From Orientallactaga sibirica (Eukaryota; Chordata; Mammalia; Rodentia; Dipodidae), in assembly GCA_036365145.1 (NCBI GenBank), contig JAEOAD010000029.1, positions 21,065,001-21,129,000 of the forward strand: a stretch of DNA of 64,000 nucleotides, in the 5' to 3' direction. The translations under genes and the position numbers were made by a program. The notes under the pieces were generated by a model, which saw only the letters and a list, made by a program, of their open reading frames with translations, was not told where the DNA came from and did no database searches. This document shows positions 1-11,982 of this stretch, one piece after another. Positions within the stretch are counted from its first letter, which is position 1, and every line of letters starts with the position of its first letter.

Positions 1-340
1 ATTTGAATCCCCAGTACCAGATAAAGGCCAGGCAGACATTGCAGTGCTCTTGTAATCCCAGAGTTTTGGTGGACAAGACAGAGGAATCCCTGAGACAAGC
101 TGACTAGACTAGCTCAATCACCAAGTTTGGAGTTCAGAGAAAGAACTTGCTCAATAAATAAGGTATGAGACTATGGAGAAAGCCTCTCAACATTAACCCC
201 CGGCTTTCATATGCACTCACACGTATGTGCATGGGTAGCCACCACTACAGATATACCCATGCACATTTGAGCTACATGCATACTCAAAGAGAGAGAGACA
301 GACAGAGAGAAAGAGAGAGAAAAAGAGAGGGGGGATACAG
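1..340 (+). mobile_element. B3/B4-type SINE, 5' end outside window
   Basis: The segment reads like the body and tail of a B3/B4-type rodent SINE. It has a B1-like portion near 30-100 (gccaggcagacattgcag, then ttgtaatcccagag) and a promoter-proximal remnant 'gaatccccagtacca' at its left edge. It ends in a CA-containing stretch and a GA-rich run at about 283-340. The head lies beyond the window edge. A 69-codon open frame crosses it but is low complexity (RERERDRQRERER-like) and is not a gene. The family assignment is from remembered consensus. Confidence 0.5.
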
Positions 341-1290
341 AGAAGAATCTAAAATAAAAGCTATTGGAATTTAGGAGAAGTTTGATTTTCTTGCTTGTAC
401 ATATGACCTAGAGGACAGGTCATGGTATCTTTTACCTAGATATCTTTTGTGATACTTGTATAAACCTTATCAGATAGACTTCTTTTATTTTAACAGAAAA
501 GGACACTAGGATTACAATATTGATTGGTTATCAAGTAGTTGGCTGGAGTCCTTTTGCTCTAGCCAGATAGACATCATGGCCAGGCAAGGAGAAACTCCTC
601 AAATGCTGGTCACTAGCAGCTGCTGTTTCTCTGGTGTTCAGCAACAGTGAACGGTACCAGCAGACAGGAGGGAGCAGCAGCAAGGGGCACCCTCTATAGT
701 TACAGTCTCCATGCAGGCCTTGTGTATGCTTGCAGGATATGGGTCTTGTGTAAGTCTCCAGAGACAAGGTATCTCAGACCTTGACTCAAGTTATAGATTC
801 TAGAGTGGCACAAATTTGGGGATGATGTCTTGGCAGTAGCCATTGTTACAGCTGTTGTGGAGGCCTAGTCAGTCAGGATTCCTTGACTCTTAACACTAGC
901 CAGTGTAGCCAGTGGTATAGCTCTTAGCCTAGAGTCTGAGACTTTTGGCCTTAAAGACTTGACAGCTCTGGAACTCTCCTGATGACCAGGGATGCAGACT
1001 CTTTTCTCTGCCTCCTCAGCATTTTATCCTTCTCTCTCTCAGCTCTCTACCTACTCTTGGCTGTTCCATCCATCTGACACACTTCTCTCTCCACAAACTG
1101 GCTGCTATTGAAATGTTCAGCTCTTTTGCCAGTTGCTGAACAGCTGGCCACCATGCCACATTCATAGCTCAGACTGTCAACTGCTCAGCTATGCAGCCAC
1201 TGCCAGTCTTCCTCTGCCACTGTTGCCTCTTAGATGTCTCCCTGGCTTCTTTCCTCCTGGACCAACTCAGCCTACACTACTGAAAACAGG
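341..1290. other. No gene recognised
   Basis: I see no convincing coding region here. The 78-codon minus-strand frame at 531-767 has no recognisable domain. From about 900 to 1290 the sequence is CT-rich and may be part of an old LTR, but I cannot assign it. Confidence 0.4.
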
Positions 1291-1291
1291 C

Positions 1292-1293
1292 AA

Positions 1294-1332
<39 letters not shown>

Positions 1333-1334
1333 AA
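1292..1334 (+). repeat. (AAAT)n microsatellite
   Basis: About ten uninterrupted AAAT repeats follow 'ggc' and run into 'aaaaacactg'. Tracts like this often grow from SINE or L1 tails, but no clear SINE body precedes this one. Confidence 0.95.
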
Positions 1335-3160
1335 ACACTGCAGAGAATTATTTTACTATATTTTACTAGAACTCACAATGCCATATTGGGGGACATAGAG
1401 CAGGATAGTAGGGGAGTATCTTTCAAATGACTGAGAGTATCTGCAGCTTACTTCTGCAGCCAGAAAAGGGTTTTTGAACCAGTCAGAGCCTTACCTCTTT
1501 TGCACCAGTCATTGCTTCCCCCTCTGGCCTAGGAGGAAATGGTTGCAGGGTCAGCTAAAGTTCACTGAGGAAGTGTGGTGTAAAGCATTTCAAACAGCAC
1601 ATTCCTATTGGTGGCTGCACATTCAGGAGCTGTGGAAATCAGCTTCAGCTGTTTGCCGAAGGCATGCATGGAGTGTCGAATCTGTATGGGGCTGGAAGAG
1701 GTAGCCTGGCCTGACATTCAATCTACAGTCTGCAGTTCTGGATAAGAAAGAATCCAATAATTGACAAGCAGGGAGTCAAATTCTCTTATCCGCACAGTCT
1801 TTGCGCAGATACAGGAAAATTGATAGTGATTAGAAACCAGGCAGTTTTCTTTTGTACTTTTATAGGTCATTAGTTAGGGACACAGTCCCAAAAGAACAAA
1901 GACCTGCTCTGGCAAAATTACAAGACAATTCTAGTCAAAGCCTAAACCCACCTAACCAAGATGGCAGTCAGGGTCACCCCTCTATTATCTTTACTTCCTG
2001 GTTCCAAAATTTCATCACAAGTTTTCTGGCACACATCCTCATCACTTTCACCCCACCATCTCCTTATAGGCCCATTCTGAATCTGTACATTTCTTCCTGA
2101 CCCACCCACAATTCAAGGCCCTCTATATAGAGTTATATTTAACTAGTAAATCTCCTCTCAACCTGATGCCTAACTTACATCCCCAAAGTTACAAGAAACC
2201 CCAACCCAAGTCACCATCATGTTTATACACTCAGCATCCCTCCAAGCTCAAAAGCTTTCTGCTTTACTTTCTTTTACAAAGGAAACTTTATAACTTGCCC
2301 TTCTGCCATGTCTACACACTCATCATTCATTGCAGTTCTCAAACAAGGACTTAAGAAAAGCTGGTAACATTATGAACGCTAGGGGGCATGATTATGAAAA
2401 CAAGTTAAAGAACCTATCATTAACTCTAATAGTGATATTGATAGTGTTTTAACAGTGCTTAACACCTGCCCAGTATCCTGGGGAGAGATGGTTACTCCTT
2501 ATCTATTTAAACTTGACAAATTCAATGAAGAATACAGTTACAAATTGAGACTTATTTTCATGGCTTTATTAGCATACTAATTATAAAGCATATAAATTAT
2601 AGCATACAAATTATGAAGCATACTTTATTAGCATAGTAATTATTCATAATAATGGTTTTCAGGATGACATTTTCACTCAAGTACATAATGTATCTAGATT
2701 ATACTTGCCCCATTACAGTCTCTTGTCCCCTTCCCACTCCTGTTAATCCCTTTCTTCTTTCCAATGTATGTATTTTCTTACAGGGGCACACCTATTTTCA
2801 ATGAAGATCCTAGGCTGAATCTCTATAAGTGTATGAAACTTGGAGAAAACAGTTATTAAACTTTTCCATATACATTCTTTATTTTTTTCTTCAAATAAGC
2901 ACACATTTATTTTCTAATAAAAGAAAGCCAATAACCAAGTAAACAATCCTTAGTTTTTCTACATACCAACTTCCCTTTGGGAATCTAATCATAAACCCTT
3001 TCATAAAATAAATTCATAATGATATTAACTTATCTCTAATTACAAACCCACATTAGTTATATAAAGAGTGATTTTCTGAAGAGGTTTACACAGTAGGATA
3101 TGACTTGTATGTAATAAATTAAAAGAAGCAAAGGATTGTGTATTCTTAAGAGGTGTTTCC
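1335..3160. other. No gene recognised; possible old LTR-derived DNA
   Basis: Frames of 62-82 codons occur (1474-1704, 1852-2100, 2166-2354) without recognisable motifs. The proline-rich, pyrimidine-rich stretch at 1900-2360 has a retroelement flavour but I cannot place it. From 2500 to 3160 the DNA is AT-rich and unremarkable. Confidence 0.35.
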
Positions 3161-3300
3161 TTTGGGCTAGGGATATGATGCATGGTAAAAGTGTTTGCCA
3201 CTCAGTCATGAGAAACTGCTTCCTCAGCATCTATATAAATTATCAGGTATAGTGGTTGAGGAATTCTGCAAACACAGGAGAACCCTGAGGATTGCTGGCT
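3161..3300 (+). mobile_element. Old ID/B4-like SINE fragment
   Basis: The start 'gggctagggatatgatgca' followed by 'gtgtttgccactcagtc' resembles an ID-type tRNA-derived head (gggctggggatttagctcag...). The following 80 bases are too diverged to assign firmly. No TSD was found. Confidence 0.4.
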
Positions 3301-4372
3301 TTCTTTATCCAAATTGACGAGTTTAATGAATGAGACACCACAGACATTTACTTATGCTAAAGCCTAACTGGCAGACAAATGCTGCCTCCTTGGTGCGTCG
3401 CTCCTCTACCACCTACTGCTAACGGAACGTCAGTTTGCTTAGGTAAATGCAGGCATCTGTACTCCTGCCCTAAGAGTGAACGATAACTCATTTTAATCTT
3501 GCTAGAGTTTGGGTCAGGATTGGCCTGAGTTTTTTCCCAAATGATTTAAAATTCGATTTTTGTTCATGTGTGATCTCTTTAAAAAGAATGAGCTGCCCTG
3601 ATAAAAACCTTAGTTCTTTCCTACTTCACTACTTCATTCCTCGTTTTAAAGACTGGACTTTTGATGCAGTTACATGCACAGTAGTGACCACTATTTAAAA
3701 AGGGCACTAATAGTAGTTTTATTACTTATCTTAGGATTCTCTAATAAAATGCTTAAGATATTTTTGAATGCCAGAATTTAAGGGTACAAGATCAAAGTGT
3801 TAACAATTCAGTTCCTACTAAAGGTCCTTTTTCTGCCTGTAGATGGCAGCCTTCTCACTGTGTCCCCCACAAAGCAGCATGAGATGAGAAAGATATGGAC
3901 AGACACAGAGAATATTTTTTGCTTTTGTTGTTTGTTTGTTTTCTTATTCCCACCATGTCAGCCTTACTTTCATGTTGATATCTAAACTACCTGACATTGC
4001 ACTGGTGGTTAAAGCTTCAACATAATAGTTTGAAAGGAACAAGATTAAAACATAGTATAATCAATACATGCACTGATGACGTAGCATTAAGTGCTTCTCC
4101 TACATTGGTCCACTTAAGAATTTCAATTACACACTTTTTTATTATTTTATAAGAAAAATAAGACTGATGTGTTTTGTCCAAATCACCCAGATAGGAAATA
4201 GTGGAATCAGGATTTGAATCCACACTATCTGACAACAGACTGTATTCCTTGTCATGACTGGATTCCATCATGTGACAAAAGCCACAGAGGCACTGAACAA
4301 CACATCTCTGAGCCAGAGAATCAACCCCAATACTGACCCCTACTTCTAGAAGTCTGATCACATACAACCATT
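3301..4372. other. No gene recognised
   Basis: The longest frame is 116 codons on the minus strand (4017-4367). It shows no domain, repeat or signal that I recognise, and the flanks look non-coding. Confidence 0.4.
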
Positions 4373-4394
4373 AAAAAAAAAAAAAAAAAAAAAA
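4373..4394 (+). repeat. Poly-A tract
   Basis: 22 consecutive A bases directly upstream of a tRNA-type SINE head. It may be the tail of an older retroposon, and such tracts are common L1-endonuclease targets. Confidence 0.9.
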
Positions 4395-4405
4395 GCAAAA
4401 GACCG

Positions 4406-4619
4406 TGGGTTGGAGAGATGGCTTAGTGGTTAAGGGACCTGCCTGTGAAGCCTAAAAAACTTGTTTGAATCTCCAGGTCCCATGTTTAGCCAGATACAAA
4501 AGAAACACAAGCATGCAATGTCGCACATGCACACAAAGGGGTGCATGCATCTGGAGTTTGTTCACATAGGATGAGAAGCCCTGGTGCACCCATTCTTTCC
4601 CTGTCTCTTCCTCTCTTTG

Positions 4620-4659
<40 letters not shown>

Positions 4660-4690
4660 ACTCAAAAAAAAAAAAAAAAAAAAAAAAAAA
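4406..4690 (+). mobile_element. tRNA-derived SINE (dominant family of this window)
   Basis: The head is 'ggttggagagatggctta' and the middle carries 'gtttagccagata', the 'gtgcatgcatctggagtt' block and 'ggtgcacccattct'. A (CT)n run at about 4622-4656 and a poly-A tail to about 4690 close it. These blocks recur in the same order in more than ten other places in the window, which defines the family. The two minus-strand frames here are chance frames through (CT)n and poly-A. Confidence 0.9.
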
Positions 4691-5955
4691 CATAGGCACA
4701 ACTGATTCTTTTCAAAACTAATATAACCTTAAACCACTAAGTGAACTGTCCTGTGTTGGTTGGGCTTTTTTTGTATATGTTGTTTATGAAATTAAGGATG
4801 ATTTCTTTTGCTAGTTTTCTAAGTAACTATATCATACAAATTAGCTATAGAAATGTCCTGCAGTTTAGGATCATTATCTTCCACTGAAGAGAGTGTCTGT
4901 TGCATCTGGAGATGCTTGGTAAGAACAACAGTATGATCATCCCGATGCAAGCCAAATACAGTGGTAGAGTGCTAGTGTAGCATACCCATAACCCTGGGTT
5001 CTGTTCCACCCATGAAAGTAAAACAAAGCAAACACATTTGAGTCTCTCAGTAACCATATGCTGGACTCTAATTTGGACTCAATTGACTTTCATGTTATTC
5101 TGGCTCCTAGCATATGCTCCTTTCAGATTTATTCCAAGTTTAGACGCCCTTATCCTAGGACAATTTTGCTTGTGTTCCTTTCTTTTTTCTTTTTTTCTGG
5201 ATTGAACTAGTTCCCTTTGGGTTAATGTCTAAACTAAACTCAACTTACCACTCTGATCTTGGCTTAGTCATTCTCCACAAGTATTGACTCTTTAATGTCC
5301 TTTAGTAGATATCCACAGATGTTTAACTGTCTGTTGTAGAAAGGGTATGTGAAGTGCTACAGCAAAACTGAAATTCCCTAATTCCTATAATCTGATGGCA
5401 GATGTTTTGATAGAAACACATCTTGCAAACTTCTGAGGTTATGCTTAGCTTTGATGTCATAGTAGTATATATAGTACAGGAACCAAACCACAAATGGAGA
5501 TACGGACTTGGAACAGTAGAGAGAAGTCAGTGAAAGCTCTTCTTGATGGAAGGTTCATGTTTCCATCAGCCCACTGTCATTTAAGTAGATGACATGGAGC
5601 AGCAGGTAGAAGTATCATGGGTCACTCAGATCTATGAACCATCAGGTAATTTCCATCTCTTGTTTCCTCACATTTTAAAATAAACTAAGAAACGAAACTT
5701 GATAACAAATAATTAATTTATTTAGTTTGGCCAAACCAAGGAAACAAAAAATGTATTTCCTTTCCCACATGCCTGTGGAAGCATTATAATTTGTATAAAA
5801 CCATGAGAGAAGTGCCAGAACACATGCAAATTTGGCTGAAAGGTATTTTAACTGGTCCTCTCCTTTAGCGAAGGAGACTGGGACCCAGGGTATCTCTGTC
5901 ATCTACATTCATGGCAGGTACATATGTTTTTATCTTTAGAATTAAGAATTTCTCT
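4691..5955. other. No gene recognised
   Basis: No domain-bearing frame, no clear repeat and no RNA gene could be recognised. Two 70-75 codon minus-strand frames (4845-5057, 5675-5902) lack any support. Confidence 0.4.
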
Positions 5956-5956
5956 G

Positions 5957-6194
5957 GGGCTGGAGAGATGGCTTAGCGGTTAAGGCACCTACCTGCTAAG
6001 CCTAAGAATGCCCGTTAGATTCTCCAGGTCCCATGTTTAGCCAGATGCAAATTGATACAAGGGCACAATGCCACACTTGCTCACAAGGGGTGCACACATC
6101 TGGAGTTCATTCACAGCAGCTGAGAGGCCACTGGTGCACCCATTCTCTATCTGTTTCTCTCTCTCTTTCTCTCTGACTCTCAAAAAAAAAAAGG

Positions 6195-6245
<51 letters not shown>

Positions 6246-6247
6246 GA
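5957..6247 (+). mobile_element. tRNA-derived SINE with expanded (GAAA)n tail
   Basis: The copy starts 'gggctggagagatggctta' and keeps the family blocks 'cccatgtttagccagatgc' and 'ggtgcacccattct'. The A-rich tail has expanded into (GAAA)n at about 6194-6244. A second SINE of the same family follows directly, so two heads lie in tandem about 300 bp apart. The overlapping 137- and 63-codon frames are low-complexity translations of this tail. Confidence 0.92.
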
Positions 6248-6249
6248 AA

Positions 6250-6470
6250 ATCTCTGTGATGGACAGATGGCTTAGCAGTTAATGTGCTTTCCTGCAAAAC
6301 CAAAGGACCCATTTTCAAATCTCCAGGACCCATGTAAGCCAGATGAACAAAGCGGCACATGCAGCTGGAATTCGTTTGCAGTGGCTGAAGGCCCTGCACA
6401 CACATTATCTCGTTCCTTCTCTTTCCCTCCTCTCTCTCTTTCTTTCTCAAATAAACAATTAAAAAAAGAA
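6250..6470 (+). mobile_element. tRNA-derived SINE, second of a tandem pair
   Basis: The head 'tggacagatggcttagcag' is followed by the family blocks 'cccatgtaagccagatga', 'cacatgcagctggaattcg' and a CT-rich 3' part ending in 'caaataaacaattaaaaaa'. It is more diverged than its left neighbour. Same strand and direct abutment suggest insertion of one into or beside the tail of the other. Confidence 0.85.
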
Positions 6471-7390
6471 TATCTCCTTTGTCTTCCTACCTATCCTATC
6501 TCAGAATATAATCAAGGTGATATAAGCAGATGTTAAGATGTTGAGCCTAGTGCATTATTTTCTCAATGAATTAAAGTTATTTTTCTGCATAAAATCTTTA
6601 TAAAAATTCATAAAAGTGTTTTGATTTGGAAAAAATAATATTAAGTGATGTGACAAATTCAGAAATGCCAAAACCACGTTCCCTCTGATATGTAGGGCTT
6701 AGCTTGTAATATCTATAAGTATGTATTTATAGGGGGACAAATGTGGATAAAATCTATAAACATAGAACTGTAACCAAAATATAATAGAAAGAGATGAGGT
6801 GAAAGATGGTGGATGGATGATAAAAGGTCACATATGACATGCAAAGAGGAGAGAAAATATTTGGTTGGGTAGGGAACGTTGAGGGGAGAGAGGTAGTACC
6901 AAGAGAGACAGGAACCAACAAAAGCAAATTGTATTTGAAAATGCCAAAAGAAAAAAAAAAAAGTCATGAAAGGGCAAGAGCTGCTTAAAAATAATTTGTT
7001 ATAAAGTGGGGGTCCTCCCTTTACTACCCACAAGGTCACCCAATGCTGATTAATTACACTTCTACCTTCACTATAATTAAAAGGGAAGAGACATGTGTGA
7101 GTATAAAAGAAACATAATATATTTTAATGAATACTTTCTTCAGCAATGGCCTACAGAAATCATGTCTTCTATTCAGTTTCATTTGAATCATATAAAGTAT
7201 TCCAATTTTTTCTTCTCAGTGTCACCTCAGGTAGAAGTGGCTTTCACTTCTGCTGGCATATCTATGGAATCTCTCATCATCACTGGTTTATTTCAAGCCA
7301 TTTAATGTTGGCATAGGTGCCATCAATAGGCAGATGCTAAGATTTTCAATGAATTACTTATTAATGTAAAATTTCGGTACTTAAAACAAT
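6471..7390. other. No gene recognised
   Basis: AT-rich DNA. A 108-codon minus-strand frame at 6713-7039 is hydrophobic and phenylalanine-rich because it reads A-rich DNA; no family is recognisable. Confidence 0.4.
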
Positions 7391-7393
7391 AGT

Positions 7394-7650
7394 AGGTCTA
7401 GGGAAATGGCTCAGAGTTTAAAGGCACTTGCTTGTAAAGCCTGCCAGCCTGACTTCAGTTCCTCAGTACCCAAGTAGAGCCAGATGCACAAAGTGATACA
7501 TACATCTGGAGTTTATTAGTAGTAGCAAGAGGCTCTGGTGCACCCATTCACCCTCTCTCTCCCTATCTCAATCTCTATCTCTCTCACTGTCCATTCCTCT
7601 TAGAAATAATAAAATTAAAAAAAATAAAGGAGTTAACATTAAAAGAAAAA
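7394..7650 (+). mobile_element. tRNA-derived SINE (diverged)
   Basis: The head reads 'ggtctagggaaatggctca', then 'gtagagccagatgcacaaa', 'catctggagtttatt' and 'ggtgcacccattcaccc'. A CT-rich run and an A-rich tail near 7610-7650 close it. Divergence from the consensus blocks is higher than in the 39.5 kb copy. Confidence 0.85.
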
Positions 7651-8316
7651 AAAAGCAATCAAATGAGATTATTGAATTTCATAGACTGAAGGAACATTAA
7701 ACTTATCTAATTCAATATAATGGTTTACAAATGAGGACACTAAGTCCCCAGAAGGGAAGTTATCTGTCAACCAACATCCTAAGTGCTTCTGTTGCGCCAA
7801 AGAAGGTTCTGGGATTCAGGAAGGCCATGCCAGCACTGTGGATTTTGCCTTTGGCAGTTGCTTCTGAGATAGCCTCCTTATTCCCTTTACTACATTCCTG
7901 TTTTGTCTCTGTGTATTTTACAGAGATTTTTTTTTCAGACTCTGGATATTCCTGCTGCTTAATTCTAATAATTGTCTGCTAATTCCTCCTTAAACAAGTT
8001 ACTACTCATAGGTGAAGCTCTTTTTACTTCCAGCAAATGTTTTATCATTGATATTAGCCTCTTTGTATGCTTGTGAGAGTCAAAATGTCAGCAGTGGTAC
8101 AGAGGTACAGTCCCCACAATGCCACCAGTAGCCTAAACCCATCCTTCTCAGGTAAAGCCAGATATTTAGATACACTGCAGGAAAGAATTTTAGGACAAGA
8201 CAGAGTAAAGCAACATTAGTGAGTTTATTTAATATTGAAGTAGGACATATAGAAAAGGAATTGTATGGGTTTCTCAAGAATGAATCATCTATGGGTGTCT
8301 TAATAATGGATACATA
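7651..8316. other. No gene recognised
   Basis: The 83-codon frame at 7731-7982 and an 87-codon minus frame at 8080-8343 have no recognisable domains. No further repeat could be assigned. Confidence 0.35.
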
Positions 8317-8468
8317 GGGCTGCAGAGATGGCTTAGTGGTCAAGGTGTTTGCCTACAAAGCCTATGGGCCTGGGTCCTGGTTTCTATTATCTAGAACCCA
8401 CGTAAGCCAGATGCACAAGGTGGCACATGCATCTAGAATTTGTTTGCGGTGGCAAAAGGCCCTAGAAT

Positions 8469-8506
<38 letters not shown>

Positions 8507-8520
8507 AAATATATATATAC
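8317..8520 (+). mobile_element. tRNA-derived SINE with (CT)n
   Basis: The head 'gggctgcagagatggctta' and the block 'gtaagccagatgcacaagg' identify the family. A pure (CT)n run at about 8474-8502 and 'caaataaatatatatata' end it. No convincing TSD. Confidence 0.9.
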
Positions 8521-8584
8521 AGACAGGCAGACAGGCATTTCTATAGCAACATTTCATTGCTTTTAAGATATAATTTGCAAGGTT

Positions 8585-9180
8585 TAAAGATTAGGACAGT
8601 TTACAAAGTAAGTTGGCCTTCCTTCCTGATTGAATGGTCTCTGGGTCCCCAACTCCAGGATGCCTGGCTCTGAAAGGTGAATGATCTGAGTAGCAAGACC
8701 CAAGGAGATTAATCGCCTCTCACACTTTAGCCAAGCCACAGCTGAAACCACAGAGAAATTGGAAAGACTAGCAGGAGTAAAGAGACAGACCCTGAGGACA
8801 CTCAACAGTTACCAAAGCAGAGATCCAGTACTTCCTAAGAGCTCATTACTGAAGTAGACTTAAAACTAACCCACCACCCACCATGGCTCAGGGAATTTTG
8901 TGAGAGAATGGGCAGAAAGATCATAAGAGCCACAGGTTGATATCATGCCCTTTGGCATTCCCTCCCCCAGAAATAACTAACTGCTGCTTCCACAAGGCAT
9001 AACCCACAACTGCAACCCCAGTGAAGAGGGTCCCCAGCCAAATGGGGCAGGAACAAGAGAAAAGATGGTACTAACACATGACGTGTCCATACAAAACTTA
9101 TGTTAATAATAAATAAATATTCTGATAAGATGCTCCATACCAATTTGTGAGAGATACTTGTATCCCAAGAATTTCCCACT
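8585..9180 (+). mobile_element. L1 3'-end-like segment, copy 1
   Basis: It shares ordered blocks with segments near 16.7-17.1, 27.1-27.5 and 60.1-60.7 kb: 'gaggacactcaa', 'cagagatcca', 'gaagtagacttaaaac', 'tggctcagggaattttg', 'agagccaca', then a run near 'aggagaagggtcccc'-type sequence and 'gatggtactaaca' before an AT-rich tail with 'aataaataaatatt'. I infer the 3' UTR end of a rodent L1 lineage because one copy lies at the end of a recognisable L1 and two carry 15-bp TSDs. Overlapping minus-strand frames are antisense artefacts. Confidence 0.6.
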
Positions 9181-9285
9181 TAAGTTGAAATAAATTTCCT
9201 GTCTAGCTTAAAACAATTAAAGTTAAAAATTAAGGGGAAAAGTATGAAAAAATTACTTTATTTTCTTTTTTAAAGAATTTCCTTG

Positions 9286-9372
9286 AGCTAGGGATATAGC
9301 TCAGTGATAGTGCATTTGCCTTGCATGTGTGAGAGCCTAAGTTTGATCCTCAGTATCATGAGAATAAATTCC
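9286..9372 (+). mobile_element. ID element
   Basis: 'gagctagggatatagctcag' followed by 'tgatagtgcatttgcc' and 'gtttgatcctcagta' matches the tRNA-Ala-related ID (BC1-type) SINE, including A-box-like and B-box-like regions. It is short and followed by 'gagaataaattccc'. It is a retroposon, not a functional tRNA gene. Confidence 0.75.
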
Positions 9373-9779
9373 CATTGCAAAGGAAGTCGTCAGGGGGGAT
9401 TGTTAGATACACTCATTCCTTATAGACATAGTGATGACTAACGAGTATTAGTACAATGTTACTCAGACCACAAACATTCTACCTCTAGGTAGCACAGTTT
9501 GTTCTTATTGACATTTTTTTGTTTGAGGTGACTTTAGGAAAATAAGCACCATCTGTAAGATACTTTGATTTTTATCACTTGTGTTGAATTTTTTGATTCC
9601 CTGTGAGATTCAGATGTAAGGAGCTTCTTTCCCTTCCAATGTCCCCTTCATTTTCCATTTTTAATTTCCTTACTCAACTTCAAAAGCAATGGAGTTCCCT
9701 TGGCAGTATGAAAATGTAAAGGGAGATTGAAAAACACATCGACAACTATTTGGCATTCCAGATTATCAGTCTACCATGT
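9373..9779. other. No gene recognised
   Basis: AT-rich spacer without a recognisable repeat or coding region. Confidence 0.4.
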
Positions 9780-10140
9780 GCTAGTATAACAGAATCCCTG
9801 AAACTGAGTAATCTGTAAGGCATAGAAGCACATTTCTCACAGTTCTGAAGATTGAGAAGTCCAAGAGCAAAGCATCAGCCCATCCATTTGCCTGATGAGT
9901 GCTGCATCCTTTCCCCAACACAGTGCCTACATGCTGCATGACCCAAGAAGAAGAACACCAGGGAGAGGAAGGTGAGCCCACGCCCACAGCCCATTTAATA
10001 TTGAAACATTGACCCATTGATGGGAGTTGAGCCTTTGTGTGCTAAGTACTTCCTACTAGCCCTACCTCTCAACACTACTACAGTAGGAATGAAGTTTCCA
10101 TCACATTAACCTTGCATCAACAAAATCTTTCAAACTATAA
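9780..10140 (-). mobile_element. MaLR-type LTR (MST/MLT-like), antisense
   Basis: Read on the + strand it goes 'ctgaaactgagtaatctgta', 'ctcacagttctgaagattga', 'aagtccaagagcaaagc', then 'acctctcaacactactaca' and 'tcaaactataacaccag'. This is the reverse-complement order of mammalian MaLR LTRs (terminal 'cccagtct...' region, poly-A region, 5' end). No TSD was identified. The 78-codon antisense frame is not a gene. Confidence 0.65.
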
Positions 10141-11940
10141 CACCAGCTATCAGGAGGTGAAATTTAATTTCTCTCTCAGAGATGGTCTCCAGCAACATCA
10201 CTTCTCTAAAGCATAGAAGACAATGCAAGTAACTCTGCTGAATTAGATGCTGGGCCACACAAGGCATAGAGCTTTGCCATGGCTCTCTCAGAGCACATGC
10301 TTCTGACAGGTAGCACATCCACAGAAAACAGCTAGCCTGAAGATGCCCTGCTAAAGGAAACATGAGGAGTGATTCCCAGGGTACTACAATGATTTCAACG
10401 TCCAAATCTCTGTGTCTTTACAAGACACCAGAGAGAAAATTCCAAATGTCTCACTCAATCCACGAGCGCAGACAACTTGATCATCCCACATACCTGTGAA
10501 AACAGCAATGCACACAGCAAGGCGCAGCCACCGCTCCTTTGTTATTACCATTGGCACGGTTTGTTCCTCGGTGATAGCCAGACAGCCTCGTAGAGGAATT
10601 AACACATTTGGGTCCTGAGACCTTCTGAACACAGCTGTAATTGGGATTGCTAAGGCAAGGAGGAGTCTCTGGTTAACCAGTGTGCAGATCTCATTTCTTC
10701 AGTTTGATGAACAGAGAAGAGCTCACTTTTCAATAGGGAAGGTAAACTTATGACAAAACACAGACATTCTACAAAGCATAGTTCCCTGTTTCCTATGACA
10801 GCCTTCACTGACAGTGAAACCATACTCTCGATTGCTTGGTAAAGCTGCCTATAGGGAAGATGCCAGGAAATACAGTATTCCTTCCTATGAGAATTTTACC
10901 TTAACCAATTTCATGCATATTTGGTGGTGAAGATGGTCTGATATTTGACAAAAAAAAAAAGCAATCAATTATTGTGGAGATGTTACCTTCAGTGTCATGA
11001 AGTGGTTTGTCTGAGGTTTCTCAATATATCTATTACATACATTTTAAATGCCTGGACATTTCTCATGTTGTTAGATATTAGAAGCTCAGCCTCCATCTTT
11101 TCAATGATCTTAAGGAGCCAAAATCAAACTTATTTTTTCTTTTCTTTTAAAAATAATCCTCAGTTCACTTTATACCATTTGAGCAGTATCTATCACTTTG
11201 TGTCTATGGCTTACCCATTTATCTCTGCAGGGTCTTCTCAAGCCTGGTAGCATAGTTCAAATTACTATTCTTAAAATCTTCATTGGTAACAAGAAGCAAA
11301 TTACTAAAATCGTCCTAAACCCACTGTAGCTTTTGTTAATGTTCAAAAGTTTGTACATTGTTTTCATGTCATATTTGCTGCTTTTCCTTATCTTAGAGAA
11401 AGACTGAGCATGAAGGACAGTTCACAGCAAAATAAAATCCTCTATAATTTTGGCATCTACAGTTAATCACCAGTAATATTGTGATCTCTTTCATTTTGTC
11501 AATAGGTAAGTATATACCTCTAGTGAAAATAAATTGCCAAATATGGAACTATTTCATACATAGTTTTGTCTATGTTGTGTGTGTGTATTTTTTTTGTCTT
11601 GTGTTCTTAAAATTATACCTTGAACATTATCTTAAATTCTAAGAAAATATTAGTTTTAGCAACTATATAATATTCTATTAGACATTTATGCCATAGCATG
11701 GAGACCAGTATTTTATTTTTGTTCACTATTTTCTTCCATTTATCCAGTGTCATAAATTAGAAGAAACAGCTTGCATAAAAGCCTTCACACTTCTTAATAG
11801 ACAGTAAAAGAAATTTTGAAAATCAATAGGAGAAAAAAATCATGAGATTGGAAATGTTTAATTTCACCTTGTCCAGAAACTTGGCCACTATTCACAGGTG
11901 GCAATTGACTTCATGGTCAATACTAAAAATTAAAATAGTA
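10141..11940. other. No gene recognised
   Basis: Minus-strand frames of 91 and 82 codons (10130-10405, 10384-10632) and a plus-strand frame of 101 codons (10945-11250) were checked for domains and none was seen. Base composition is not unlike the surroundings. An unrecognised old LTR between 10.1 and 10.9 kb is possible. Confidence 0.35.
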
Positions 11941-11954
11941 TATATTAAAAATTT

Positions 11955-11982
11955 AAATATATATATATACATATATATATTA
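11955..11982. repeat. (AT)n microsatellite
   Basis: An alternating AT run interrupted by two C bases, inside an A/T-only neighbourhood. It can self-pair. Confidence 0.85.

Noticed and set aside
1474..1704. 76-codon plus-strand open frame, tryptophan-rich
   Set aside because: There is no recognisable domain or supporting context. A remnant of an old retroelement is possible but cannot be shown.
4017..4367. 116-codon minus-strand open frame as a possible gene
   Set aside because: No domain, signal or family resemblance, and its coding region ends at a poly-A tract before a SINE. A chance frame is the simplest explanation.
6037..6450. 137-codon minus-strand open frame rich in FLSFFLSF
   Set aside because: It is a translation of the (GAAA)n tail between two SINEs.
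9286..9372. Functional tRNA gene
   Set aside because: The tRNA-like sequence has degenerate boxes and matches the ID SINE; it cannot be folded into a clean cloverleaf by eye. The other tRNA-like heads in the window belong to the dominant SINE.
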